Below are positions 15,728 to 23,826 of a stretch of DNA of 64,000 nucleotides, one piece after another. The DNA is from UBA6627 sp965248675 (GTDB taxonomy: Bacteria > Chloroflexota > Dehalococcoidia > UBA2979): contig CBDFJZ010000008.1 of NCBI GenBank assembly GCA_965248675.1, positions 310,001 through 374,000 of the forward strand, in the 5' to 3' direction. The notes beneath the pieces were generated by a model. It worked only from the letters and a program-made list of their open reading frames with translations, was not told where the DNA came from and did not search any database. Made by a program: the position numbers and the translations under genes. Position 1 is the first letter of the stretch. Every line of letters begins with the position of its first letter.

Positions 15728-16087
15728 CTACTCGGGGTGGAATTCGATCAGCAGGGCGTAGTTTCCATCGGGATCGAGGAACGTCGAGATGACGCCACCC
15801 CAGTACTCCTTGCCGGCGGTGCGAATGAACGTCACTCCTGCCGCCTCGAGCCGTTGCTGCTCCGCCTCGAGGTCGTTCACGAAGAAGTTCAACAGCATAC
15901 GCTGTGGCTCCTTCGTGTCGCCGACGGTCTCGCTGTGACCGTCGATCAAGAACGGCGTGTCCGCGGCGATCAAGGCGTTCTCGCCCATATCGGCAAGCGC
16001 CGGCAGACCGACGACGTCGCGATAGAACGCAGCGAGCCGTTCCGGGTGCTCGCTCGTGATGTTGATGTTGAAACTGGTGACTTCCAT
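15728..16087 (-). CDS. VOC family (glyoxalase/bleomycin resistance-like) protein
   Basis: A 119-residue VOC protein with the paired beta-alpha-beta-beta-beta module: MEVTSFNINITSEHPERLAAFYRDVVGLP, then a second half ending in GGVISTFLDPDGNYALLIEFHPE. The final Glu and an early acidic position are candidate metal ligands. Members are dioxygenases, isomerases or drug-binding proteins. ATG 16087 was chosen by the family start. Upstream are TACGCT (16128-16123) and, 11 nt further, the palindrome TGACAACCCGCTGTCA, which is shared with the 19032 promoter and lies next to the WYL regulator gene. Confidence 0.85.
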   Translation of the reverse strand: MEVTSFNINITSEHPERLAAFYRDVVGLPALADMGENALIAADTPFLIDGHSETVGDTKEPQRMLLNFFVNDLEAEQQRLEAAGVTFIRTAGKEYWGGVISTFLDPDGNYALLIEFHPE

Positions 16088-16139
16088 GGCCTGCTGCTCT
16101 GCGATTCGCATCCGTGAAGCGGAGCGTATCGAGGCACCA

Positions 16140-16155
16140 TGACAGCGGGTTGTCA
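16140..16155 (-). promoter_or_regulatory. Palindromic operator, VOC promoter
   Basis: Read on the minus strand the site is TGACAACCCGCTGTCA (arms TGACA/TGTCA). It sits exactly 11 nt upstream of the -10 TACGCT (16128-16123), over the -35 region. The same architecture occurs at 19079-19094. The proposed binder is the WYL regulator at 16203-17141. Confidence 0.6.
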
Positions 16156-16202
16156 GTAGTGGATCGGGGCTTTCCACTGCCCGTTGGAGCGAGCGGGATC
16201 CG

Positions 16203-17141
16203 TCAGGCGTCCGCGTACAGACGCGTCATCGCAAGCGCTTCATCACGCATTCGCCGGACAAACTCGGGCGGCGAGAGCGTGCGAGCTGCGGCACCCCAGC
16301 GGAGGAGCCAGGGCAGCAGGCGGCGGTGCTCGCGTGACTCGACGACGAACACCGCACCGCCCTCGGCCGGCTCCTCGCGCACGTATCCGTACGGCAGGTC
16401 CTCGCGTGCCCAGGGCAACGCCGACTCCGCCAGCCAGACGCGTACCTCGACAGTCGGGCGCCGATCCTCGTCGAAGGCTCCCAGCTCGGCGCTGAGGGCG
16501 GGCCGGCGGGCAAACTGCTCATCGGTGAGGACGACGTCCTGGATCCGGCCGAGTCGAAAGTCGCGACTGCCGTCGCGCAACCGGCAGTGGCCTCGGAGGT
16601 GCCAGTCGTCCGCGTAGTAGGCGAGGTGATACGGCTCGACGTCGCGTTCGGTCACCTCGTCGCCGCGGAACGAGTGGTAGCGGAGCCGGACCACGCGGTC
16701 GTCGAGCGTGGCCTGCAGCAGCACCCCGAGCCACTCGGAGGCGGGCCGTCGTGGCCACGGTTCCGCCCGCACTCGTTCGTGAAGCCGCTCCACCTCGGCC
16801 AGCGTTGATGCGGGCAGCGCCCCTTCGAGCTTCGCGGTGGCGGCGCGACGGGCCTGCTCCTGCTCAGGCGTCCCCAGACCGCGCACCAGCTCGGCACCGC
16901 GCATCAGCTGCGCCGCCTCTTCGGCCGTGAAGGCGATCGGCGGGAGGTGAAACCCCTCGACCAGCCAGTAGCCCTCGCCGGGCTGCGCGGCGACGGGGAC
17001 GCCGGCCGCCGACAGCGCCTCGATATCGCGATAGATCGTCCGCACCGAGCACTCGCATTCCTCGGCGAGGTCGATCGCGCGGAGCGGTCGTTCCGCGCGG
17101 AGGCGGGTGAGGATCAGCAGCTGGCGGTCGCTCTGTTTCAC
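16203..17141 (-). CDS. HTH/WYL-domain transcriptional regulator (YafY/DeoR type)
   Basis: A 312-residue regulator. The N-terminal winged helix (residues about 1-65) includes DRQLLILTRLRAERPLRAIDLAEE and SVRTIYRDIEALSAAGVPV. The WYL domain centres on VVRLRYHSFRGDEVTERDVEPYHLAYYADDWHLRGHCRLRDGSRDFRLGRI. A C-terminal extension (WCX-like) follows. WYL domains sense small ligands or nucleic acids. GTG 17141 matches the family N terminus and follows TACACT plus 6 nt, so I reject the longer frame to 17750. It sits between two genes carrying the same palindrome and probably controls both. Confidence 0.9.
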   Translation of the reverse strand: MKQSDRQLLILTRLRAERPLRAIDLAEECECSVRTIYRDIEALSAAGVPVAAQPGEGYWLVEGFHLPPIAFTAEEAAQLMRGAELVRGLGTPEQEQARRAATAKLEGALPASTLAEVERLHERVRAEPWPRRPASEWLGVLLQATLDDRVVRLRYHSFRGDEVTERDVEPYHLAYYADDWHLRGHCRLRDGSRDFRLGRIQDVVLTDEQFARRPALSAELGAFDEDRRPTVEVRVWLAESALPWAREDLPYGYVREEPAEGGAVFVVESREHRRLLPWLLRWGAAARTLSPPEFVRRMRDEALAMTRLYADA

Positions 17142-17147
17142 GGCCGC

Positions 17148-17153
17148 AGTGTA
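17148..17153 (-). promoter_or_regulatory. -10 element TACACT, leaderless start
   Basis: TACACT on the minus strand is 6 nt from GTG 17141. There is no ribosome-binding site. Confidence 0.5.
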
Positions 17154-17195
17154 GGTCGGGAGCCTGGCGGCGCGCCCTGACTCGGCCTCGAAGAC

Positions 17196-17224
17196 GACGG
17201 GACCGCCCCGAGGGTGGTCCCGTC
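17196..17224 (-). terminator. Terminator of the ferredoxin-fusion gene
   Basis: GACGGGACC (17196-17204) pairs with GGTCCCGTC (17216-17224), with further G-U pairs inside. It lies 22 nt after the 17246 stop on the minus strand and is followed by GTCTTCG rather than a T run. Confidence 0.55.
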
Positions 17225-17245
17225 TCGTCAGCCTGCTAGCGGCCG

Positions 17246-18427
17246 TCAGTTCAGCTCGAGGACTTTCGCGCCCTGCGGTAGCCGTCGCCAGGTGCGGACC
17301 TTCGCGTTCTTGATGCCGGCGGCCTTCGCGTAGTCGCGGGCCGTCGCGGCCATCCCTGAGGGGACGTAAAGCAACAACGGCGCGTCGCGCATCTCCAGCC
17401 GGGCCCAGACGTACTCGGCCTGTTCGCGGGTCATCGTTTCCCGGGACTCGACCTGGGCGATGAGCCGCGGACGCCCGCCCGGCTTGTCGAGGACGACGAT
17501 GTCCGGGAGCAACTTCTCGACGCCGCCCTGCACCTGGACCGCCATCTGCGGCTCCGGGAGGTTCACGTAGGTCTGGAACTCGGGATTGTCGTCGTTCGGG
17601 AAGGCGAAGCGGTCGTGCGCGATCTGGTTGACGATCGTCGTCAGCTCGGCACGTCGGGATTCCTCGCTGCGACGCCAGTCGAGGTCTCCATCGCGCCAGC
17701 TCGCGTTCCGACGCGGATGGGACGCGGCGAACCGGCTCAGAGCGGACCACTGACTGTGGACGAGGATCAGGCCGAGGATGACGGCGGTCGGAATGCCGAG
17801 CAGAACGGTCGCTCCGATGTCGAAGTCATTCACCGTGATCGCGGCGGGGCCCGGGAAGACCCACATCGCGAAGAAGATGCCGCTGAACAGCACCAACGCG
17901 ACGAAGCCGAGCGGCGACGGCTGGTAGGGCCGCGCGGCAGAGCGGACGCCCCGCGAAGCGGCGACCTGACGGAATGGCGCGATCTCCTCCGGTTCCGGCT
18001 CGGCCTCGGGCTCAGGAGCCGCGGCTTCCTCGGCCTCGGTCGCGGCGGGCTCCGCCTCGGTCGCCGCAGCCGCGGGAGCGGCCTCCGCAGCCAGTGCTTC
18101 CTCGGTGGCGGCGGGCTCTTCAGCGGCGGGCGCGGCGGCCGGAGGGGCGTCGCCTCCGCTGACCTGGGCGCGGGCGGCCGCGGGGTCGTCGAACCAGAGC
18201 TCGTTGATCTGGATGAACTTCGCCTCGGCCTCGGGGACGTCGCCCTCGGGGTAGATCGCGTCCACCGGGCAGGCCGGCTGGCAGGCACCGCAGTCGATGC
18301 AATCGACCGGATTGATGTACAGGATCTGGTCGGCGCCCTCTTCGAAGTGAATGCAGTCCACCGGACAAGCATCGACACAGGACTGGTCCTGAGTGTCGAT
18401 GCAGGGCGAGGTGATCACGAAAGTCAT
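17246..18427 (-). CDS. 7Fe ferredoxin fused to membrane helices and a PD-(D/E)XK-like domain
   Basis: A 393-residue composite. Residues 1-75 are a mycobacterial FdxA-type ferredoxin with Cys at 9, 17, 21, 25, 43, 46, 49 and 53. The Cys normally at position 12 is Thr, as in [3Fe-4S][4Fe-4S] proteins. An Ala/Glu-rich linker (85-150) leads to two transmembrane helices (about 172-192 and 204-224) and a C-terminal domain (250-393). That domain has PDIVVLD (308-314), RLIAQVES and LLLYVPSG, resembling PD-(D/E)XK nuclease-fold proteins with a degenerate active site. The combination is unfamiliar; an electron carrier tethered at the membrane is a plausible role. TAGGAT lies upstream on this strand near 18496. 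Confidence 0.8.
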   Translation of the reverse strand: MTFVITSPCIDTQDQSCVDACPVDCIHFEEGADQILYINPVDCIDCGACQPACPVDAIYPEGDVPEAEAKFIQINELWFDDPAAARAQVSGGDAPPAAAPAAEEPAATEEALAAEAAPAAAATEAEPAATEAEEAAAPEPEAEPEPEEIAPFRQVAASRGVRSAARPYQPSPLGFVALVLFSGIFFAMWVFPGPAAITVNDFDIGATVLLGIPTAVILGLILVHSQWSALSRFAASHPRRNASWRDGDLDWRRSEESRRAELTTIVNQIAHDRFAFPNDDNPEFQTYVNLPEPQMAVQVQGGVEKLLPDIVVLDKPGGRPRLIAQVESRETMTREQAEYVWARLEMRDAPLLLYVPSGMAATARDYAKAAGIKNAKVRTWRRLPQGAKVLELN

Positions 18428-18585
18428 GCGCCACGCACTTCCCGAGGGCGCCCCGGCTCGGTCCGGGGCGGCCGCGCTCTGGTTGCGCCGATCCTAGACG
18501 TGGCCTCCCCAGGCGTCCATGCGCCCCGCCCCCGGGGCGCCCATGCGGCGCCCGCCCCCAGCATCCGTGCCGTCGCGCCGCGGTG

Positions 18586-18619
18586 CTATCCCGAGCGCCA
18601 CACCCGGCGCTCGGGATAG
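18586..18619 (-). terminator. 14-bp hairpin overlapping the 3' end of the PNPOx-like gene
   Basis: CTATCCCGAGCGCC (18586-18599) pairs perfectly with GGCGCTCGGGATAG (18606-18619) around a 6-nt loop. The stop codon is inside the stem. No T run follows on either strand. Confidence 0.5.
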
Positions 18620-19032
18620 GTGTTGGGCTGTCCCACGTTGACCCAGCGGCTCCAGAGGCAGCGCTCGATCTGGAACGCCATCAGCGGGTCGGCGTCTTTC
18701 GGCGTGAAGATGGCGTCCTCGTGCGTCCGTCGCTTGACCGCCGGGTCGTTCTCCTCGCGAACGACGCCGGCGATGTAGAACTCCTCGTCGTCTTCACCCG
18801 GCAGCGCGTGGAGCGCGAAGCGGGAGTCGCGCCTCAGATCGCCGACCTTCGTCGTCTGGCGACCGACGCTGACGTACAAGTCCTCGCCGGAGCGGATCGG
18901 CGTGACCGGGTGCACGCGGGGCCCGCCATCCGGACGGACCGTTGCGAGGTAGGCGATGCCACGCGAAAGGAGCGCCCAGCCTCGTGCCGCTAGCTCGGGC
19001 TCGGCCGCCTCGAGATCGGCCCAGTTCGCCAT
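18586..19032 (-). CDS. Pyridoxamine 5'-phosphate oxidase-like split-barrel protein
   Basis: A 148-residue flavin- or F420-binding split-barrel protein: LLSRGIAYLATVRPDGGPRVHPVTPI (binding strand), EDLYVSVGRQTTKVGDLRRDSRFALHALPG, then DEEFYIAGVVRE. The family includes FMN pyridoxamine oxidases and F420-dependent reductases, and the cofactor cannot be told from sequence. GGGAGG lies 9 nt before ATG 19032. The promoter carries TACGCT (19067-19062) and, 11 nt upstream, the palindrome shared with the VOC gene. The last 11 codons and the stop form one arm and loop of a 14-bp perfect hairpin. Confidence 0.85.
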   Translation of the reverse strand: MANWADLEAAEPELAARGWALLSRGIAYLATVRPDGGPRVHPVTPIRSGEDLYVSVGRQTTKVGDLRRDSRFALHALPGEDDEEFYIAGVVREENDPAVKRRTHEDAIFTPKDADPLMAFQIERCLWSRWVNVGQPNTYPERRVWRSG

Positions 19033-19078
19033 GCCGCCGTCCTCCCAAGTCGCCTAGGTGAAGCGTAGCTTCGACGGC

Positions 19079-19094
19079 TGACAACGGATTGTCA
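19079..19094 (-). promoter_or_regulatory. Palindromic operator, PNPOx-like promoter
   Basis: TGACAACGGATTGTCA is a perfect palindrome in its arms TGACAA/TTGTCA. It lies 11 nt upstream of the minus-strand -10 TACGCT (19067-19062), which is identical geometry to 16140-16155. Confidence 0.6.
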
Positions 19095-19190
19095 GGGGCG
19101 AGTGGCATCGCTCGGCGTGCTGGCTGAGCAGGTCGCCAGCTCGGGTCGGTGAGTCGTGCCGCGCTGACGATCGGCCGCGCGCACGAAGAG

Positions 19191-19214
19191 GCCCGCCGGC
19201 TGTCGCCGGCGGGC
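19191..19214. terminator. Bidirectional-looking terminator
   Basis: GCCCGCCGGC (19191-19200) and GCCGGCGGGC (19205-19214) form a 10-bp stem with loop TGTC. It is flanked by GAAGAG on the left and CTTGCTTCG on the right, and lies just after the 19238 stop on the minus strand. Confidence 0.65.
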
Positions 19215-19237
19215 CTTGCTTCGGACTGGTTCGCGAA

Positions 19238-21524
19238 CTAGCCGCAGTTGCTCAGCACCAACGGGCGGCCCAGCGGGATGCCCTCGCCGAACAGCGCATC
19301 GAAGTCGGCGTTGATCGCCGCGAACGGAGCGTTCGGGAGATAGCCGACCCAGGCGCCGTTGTTCGTCGCGAACGCCGGCGTCGAGCAGCTGGCGGCGACC
19401 ATCGCGGTCTGCAGCTCAGCGATCGATCCACCGAAGGCGACGAACCCGATGCCGGTCGGCGGCACGTCGCCCACCAAGCGGCCGAACCCGGCGGCGTCGT
19501 AGACCACCGAGTAGACCGAGAAGTGATCCGTGTCGGCGTTCAGCGTCGCCGAGCCGTCCGCGTTGACCGTCACGGCCGAGGCGAGCGGGACCCAGTCGGT
19601 GCCGTTCCAGAAGGCGATGCGGAGCTCAGCCGCGCCGGCGCCCGAGGGCAGCGTGCCGGCGTCGACGGTGAACTCGAGGGTCACCGGCGAGTTGAAGTTG
19701 CTCGTCACCGCGGCGCCGGCGGCGTCTGCAGCCGTGAGCGAGAAGCCGAGGATGACATCCACGCCGGCTGGCGGGGTTGTCTGAGCTTCGAGGTCGTCCG
19801 CATCAGCGATCGAGCCCACCTCGAACGTAGAGCCGTCAGGCAGCGCTGCGGCCGGGACGGTCACGGTCGCCTCGGAGCCGTCAGAGGCGAGGACCGTGAG
19901 CACGACCTTGGCGACTATGGACGCCGGGCCCGAGGTGACCTTGTCGAGGGCGACCTGGATGCCGGGTGCATCCGCGGTCTGGGCCGGCGGGGGAGGCGGC
20001 GGCACGCTGACGGCGCTGATCAGGAGCGACGCCGTGTCCACGATGGTGGCGGAGTTCACCGTCCCGCTGATGGTGGCGGTGCCGGTCCCCAGGCTCGTCA
20101 GCGTCGCAGTGTAGGTGCCATCGCCGTTGTCAGTCACCGTGCTCAGGGTGCCGATGTCGGTGCTCAACGTCACGGTGTCGCCACCGGACGCCAGGTTGGT
20201 GGACCCGGCGTCCTTCAGCTGCACGGTGATCGTCGACACGTCGGAACCGTTCGCGATGAGCGTCGCCGGAGACGCGCTGATCGTGGAGGTTGCCTCGGAA
20301 GCGCCCCCGGCGGCGATGGTGAAGGCGCCGCTCACCGCGGGCGTCAACGCACCGCCGGTGAAGGTCAGGACCTTGTCCGTGCCGGAGAGGTCGATCGCGA
20401 GGCCGTTGCCGACGAAATCTGCGATCCCGCTAGCGGCGGTTTCAGTCACGGTACCCGCGAGCGTACCGGTGCCTGTGGTCAGCGCGGCCGTGACCACGGT
20501 CGAACTGTCGCTCGTTACGGTGTTACTGAAAGCGTCCTGAATTGTGATTACCGGCTGCTGCGCGAAGGCAACGCCCGGCGCCGAGGACGCAGACGGCGGA
20601 GTGGTCAGGATGTGCTTGGTCGCCGCGCCGTGACCGACGTTGAACGCAGCACTGGTGGCGGTTGCCAGACCGGCCGCCGTGAAGTCGAGCGTCGCGCCAG
20701 TCTGGGCGACGTCCATGCGCAAATCGGTGTCCGTGATCGTCCCGTTGCCGCCAGCAGTACCGATGTCAAGGACGGCGGTGCCCTGCAGCGGCCCGCTACC
20801 GGCGTTGATCGCCGCGGTCACGTTGACGGGGTTGCCGAGGCTGGTGGTCGAGGCGTTCCCGAACTGATCCTCGGTGCGAACGACCGGCTGCTGGCCGAAG
20901 ACCGCGCCGGCGGTGGCGGTGGCGGGCTCGGTGGTGATGCCGAGCTGCGCGACCGCACCGACGACCGAGGTGAGCGTGCCGAAGTTCGACCCGGCGGTGA
21001 TGCCCGCGATCGCCGTCCCGGAGCCGCCCGTGCGGGTGATGTTGCCGCTCGCCGGCGTGCCGCCCGTCGGTCTCACCTGGATCGCCGTCACACCGCCGAC
21101 GGTGATCGTTGTCCATCGTGATGACGCCGCCGGCGGTGTACGTCACCGTGATGGTCGTAGCCGCCACGGTCGCAGGGATCGTCACGGAGGTGATGTCTGC
21201 GCCGGTGCTCGCGACGTCCACAGCGATCGCCGTGTTGAACTCGAACCCCGCGGGAGCCGAGAAGATGATCGTGACCGGGCCTTCGGCGGTGATGTCCGCC
21301 ACGAGGCCCTCGGTGATCACCATCGGGCCGGTCAGCGTCGTCCACGCGGGCGCGGCGGCGGTCGCCGCCGTGTCGACGGAGATCGCGCCACCGCCGGTGG
21401 CCGCGGTCGGCGTTGCCGCCGCTTCGACCGGTCGTACGAGGACCGCGAGAGCAGCGAGCGCGATGATGACGGCTGCGGTCAGGGTCAGCGTGCGCGCTCG
21501 GTTGGGGATTACGAGGTACGACAT
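19238..21524 (-). pseudogene. Secreted Ig-repeat surface protein (frameshifted)
   Basis: A Sec signal peptide (LTLTAAVIIALAALAVLVRPVEAAA) opens the frame at ATG 21524. Several Ig-like repeats follow, typical of bacterial adhesin-like proteins: FAQQPVITIQDAFSNTVTSDSSTVVTAAL, and a Big1-like TVQLKDAGSTNLASGGDTVTLSTDIGTL. The C-terminal domain (about the last 60 residues, ending FGEGIPLGRPLVLSNCG) is one I associate with Chloroflexota surface proteins. The frame breaks near 21105-21115: the first frame runs VITMDN and then loses meaning, while the next frame picks up TITVGGVTAIQVRPTGG. Together they give about 760 residues. One extra base or two missing bases would repair it, so a sequencing error is likely. 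Confidence 0.75.
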
Positions 21525-21557
21525 AGGATCTGCTCCGGCTTCGATAGCATCTTGTGA

Positions 21558-21796
21558 TCGTCCAGTGCGCCAGCGGTGTGCTCCGCCCGCTGGTATTCAG
21601 TCTCGTAGAAGCAATCTGGCATCGCGCTGAGGAAACACCCTGACTCGGTAGAGTTCTTTCAGCGCTGATCGGAAATCGTCAGGTTCGACCGATCGGGGAG
21701 AACGCCGGCGGTGACCTCGCACGGGCCGATGCGACGGACCGGGGGGTCGCAGTCGCATACGCTCTGTATGTCGTTGAGCGCGGGAGGCGATGTCCG
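21558..21796. other. Divergent intergenic region
   Basis: This holds the promoters of the Ig-repeat gene (minus) and the P450 (plus). TACGCT lies about 45 nt upstream of the P450 ATG, and GGGAGG precedes that ATG. No other feature was recognised. Confidence 0.4.
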
Positions 21797-23152
21797 ATGT
21801 CTGCGAACACCAACCCATTCACGCCGGAAATGAAGCAGTGCCCCTACCCGGGGTACGACGAGTGGCGCTCGGAGTCGCCGCTGGTGTGGAGCGACGAGAT
21901 CCAGGCGTGGATGGTGACCGACTTCGAGATCGCGAAGCAGGTGCTCGACGATCACGCAACGTTCTCGAGCAAGAACAGCGTGTTCGGCGGTCCGCAGGTC
22001 GATCATCCTGAGTTCCCGTCGATGATCAACATCGACGAGCCGGAGCATAAAAAGCTGCGCGCCCTGGTCAGCAAAGCGTTCACGCCGCGGACGATCGACG
22101 AGGCGTGGCAACCGCGGATCCGCGAGTACGTCTCAGAGCTGCTCGACGCCGTCGAGGCCCGCGGCGACGGCGAGCTCGAGATCGTCGGCGACCTCGCGTA
22201 TCCGCTGCCGGTGCAGATGATCGCGGAGATCATCGGCGTCCCGCCTCAGCTGTTCGAGCAGTTCAAGCTGTGGTCGAACCGCATCGTGCAGGGGATCGGC
22301 CGGATTCCCGAGCACGGCTACGCGAGCTTCGAGGAGGTCGCGGAAGCGGCCGAGGAGGCGCTCGCCGATGAGCGCGACGAGGAGCGCGAGTACACGGCGG
22401 AGGAGGTCGCGCGATTCAACGAGCGTGGCGTCCAGGAGTTGACGGCCGGCGAGGACGCTGAGGTCGAGGTCAGCGATCAGGACTCGCTGTTCATGTACTT
22501 CCTGCAGCAGGTGCAGGAACGCCACGCGGCGCCTCAGGACGACTTGATCACGCGGCTCGTGGAGGCGGAGGTCGACGGTGAGCAGCTGACGGACATCGAG
22601 CTGGTGGCATTCCTGGTGCTGCTGCTGGTCGCCGGAAACGAGACGACGACGAACCTGATCAACCACTCGATCCGCGGCCTGGCCGAGCACCCTGAACAGC
22701 AGCGCCAGCTGCGCGAGCACCCGGAGCTGCTCGCCTCGACGATGGAGGAGGCGCTGCGCTGGGAGGCGCCGATCCAGAGCTTCTACCGACGCGCGAACGT
22801 GGATACGAGCGTTGGCGGCGCCGACGTGAAGGCCGGCCAGGCGCTGCTGGTGATCTACGGGGCGGCGAATCACGACCCGGCGCGCTTCGAGTGTCCGGCC
22901 GACTTCGAGATCGAGCGATTCAACGTCGACAGCGGGAGCCGCGATCACCTCGCCTTCGGCGGCGGCATCCACACGTGCCTGGGCGCCAACCTCGCGCGCA
23001 TCGAGGCGTCGATCGCCGTCGGCGCCGTGATCGAGCGTTTCCCGTGGCTCGCGGAGATCGAGGACCAGGACGTCGAGTGGTGGGACACGCCGTTCTTCCG
23101 CGGCCCGCTCGCCTACCGCGTCCGCCTCGAGGCTGCGGCGCCGGAGGCGTAG
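21797..23152 (+). CDS. Cytochrome P450
   Basis: A 451-residue soluble bacterial P450. The heme loop is AFGGGIHTCLGANLAR with the Cys thiolate, the I-helix oxygen-activation motif is LLVAGNETTTNLI, and the K-helix ExxR is EEALRWE. The substrate is unknown; such P450s hydroxylate terpenoids, fatty acids or xenobiotics using electrons from a ferredoxin. An acidic insert of about 50 residues (around 185-235) lies between helices F and G and I. GGGAGG sits 11 nt upstream. A second P450 is encoded 1.4 kb downstream. Confidence 0.95.
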   Translation: MSANTNPFTPEMKQCPYPGYDEWRSESPLVWSDEIQAWMVTDFEIAKQVLDDHATFSSKNSVFGGPQVDHPEFPSMINIDEPEHKKLRALVSKAFTPRTIDEAWQPRIREYVSELLDAVEARGDGELEIVGDLAYPLPVQMIAEIIGVPPQLFEQFKLWSNRIVQGIGRIPEHGYASFEEVAEAAEEALADERDEEREYTAEEVARFNERGVQELTAGEDAEVEVSDQDSLFMYFLQQVQERHAAPQDDLITRLVEAEVDGEQLTDIELVAFLVLLLVAGNETTTNLINHSIRGLAEHPEQQRQLREHPELLASTMEEALRWEAPIQSFYRRANVDTSVGGADVKAGQALLVIYGAANHDPARFECPADFEIERFNVDSGSRDHLAFGGGIHTCLGANLARIEASIAVGAVIERFPWLAEIEDQDVEWWDTPFFRGPLAYRVRLEAAAPEA

Positions 23153-23166
23153 CGACGGCGAACGTC

Positions 23167-23811
23167 ATGGTCGAGGGCGCGGTCTACGGGATCGCGTTGC
23201 CTCTGCCGTCCGAGGAGGACGCGCGGCTGCGCCGCTGGGTCGATGAGACGCCCGGGGCGACCTGGCCGTCATGGGGCGGACACATCACCGTCGTCCCGAG
23301 CTTCGGTCTGGTGGCCCAGCGCGAGGAGCTTCAAGCCGCGCTCTCACAGGTCGCCGCCGAGGCTGAGCCGTTCTCCGTCTCCCTCAGCCAGGTCGCCGCG
23401 AAGCCTCATGCGTTCAGCGCCGGCGATTGGACGGCACATCTTGCGATCGACGAGGCAGGCGGCGGCAGGCAGCTCCTCGCCTTGCGAGCCGCACTTCACC
23501 GACGGCTTAACTCGCTCGTAGACGAACTGCACCCCGATGCGCGTCAGGCCTGGTACGTGTTCCACGTCTCGTTTGTCGGGCGCGCATCACAGGCGGTGGC
23601 ACGCCAGATCGCGCAACGCGCGATGGCAGCGGAGCTGTCGGCGAGCTTCGAAGCGGGGCGCCTCGACTTGATCGCGCATCCGCAAACCGCGCAAGACGAC
23701 TACAGATCCATAGCTACCGCCTCGGCGGTGGCGGCAGTTAGCAGCGCACACTGGAAGTGGGCGGACGCTCGGGGCGATGACACGCCCCGCGGTCCTAGAC
23801 TCGCAAGGTAG
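23167..23811 (+). CDS. 2'-5' RNA ligase/2H phosphoesterase family protein
   Basis: A 214-residue 2H phosphoesterase-like protein. The two HxT/S motifs are present as GGHITVVPSF and WYVFHVSFVG, about 95 residues apart. Members act on cyclic phosphodiesters of RNA or nucleotides. ATG 23167 lies 14 nt after the P450 stop, which suggests co-transcription. The last 40 residues look non-conserved. The function in this context is unknown. Confidence 0.75.
   Translation: MVEGAVYGIALPLPSEEDARLRRWVDETPGATWPSWGGHITVVPSFGLVAQREELQAALSQVAAEAEPFSVSLSQVAAKPHAFSAGDWTAHLAIDEAGGGRQLLALRAALHRRLNSLVDELHPDARQAWYVFHVSFVGRASQAVARQIAQRAMAAELSASFEAGRLDLIAHPQTAQDDYRSIATASAVAAVSSAHWKWADARGDDTPRGPRLAR
23796..23801 (+). 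promoter_or_regulatory. -10-like TAGACT
   Basis: TAGACT lies 25 nt before the HAD gene ATG (23827), inside the end of the 2H gene. The same hexamer occurs before 14330, 24599 and 48104. Confidence 0.35.
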
Positions 23812-23826
23812 CGGAGACAGTGATCG

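Noticed and set aside
16203..17750. Longer 515-residue form of the WYL regulator
   Set aside because: The extra N-terminal 200 residues are Arg-rich, lie across the terminator of the ferredoxin gene, and the family starts at GTG 17141 beside a TACACT element.
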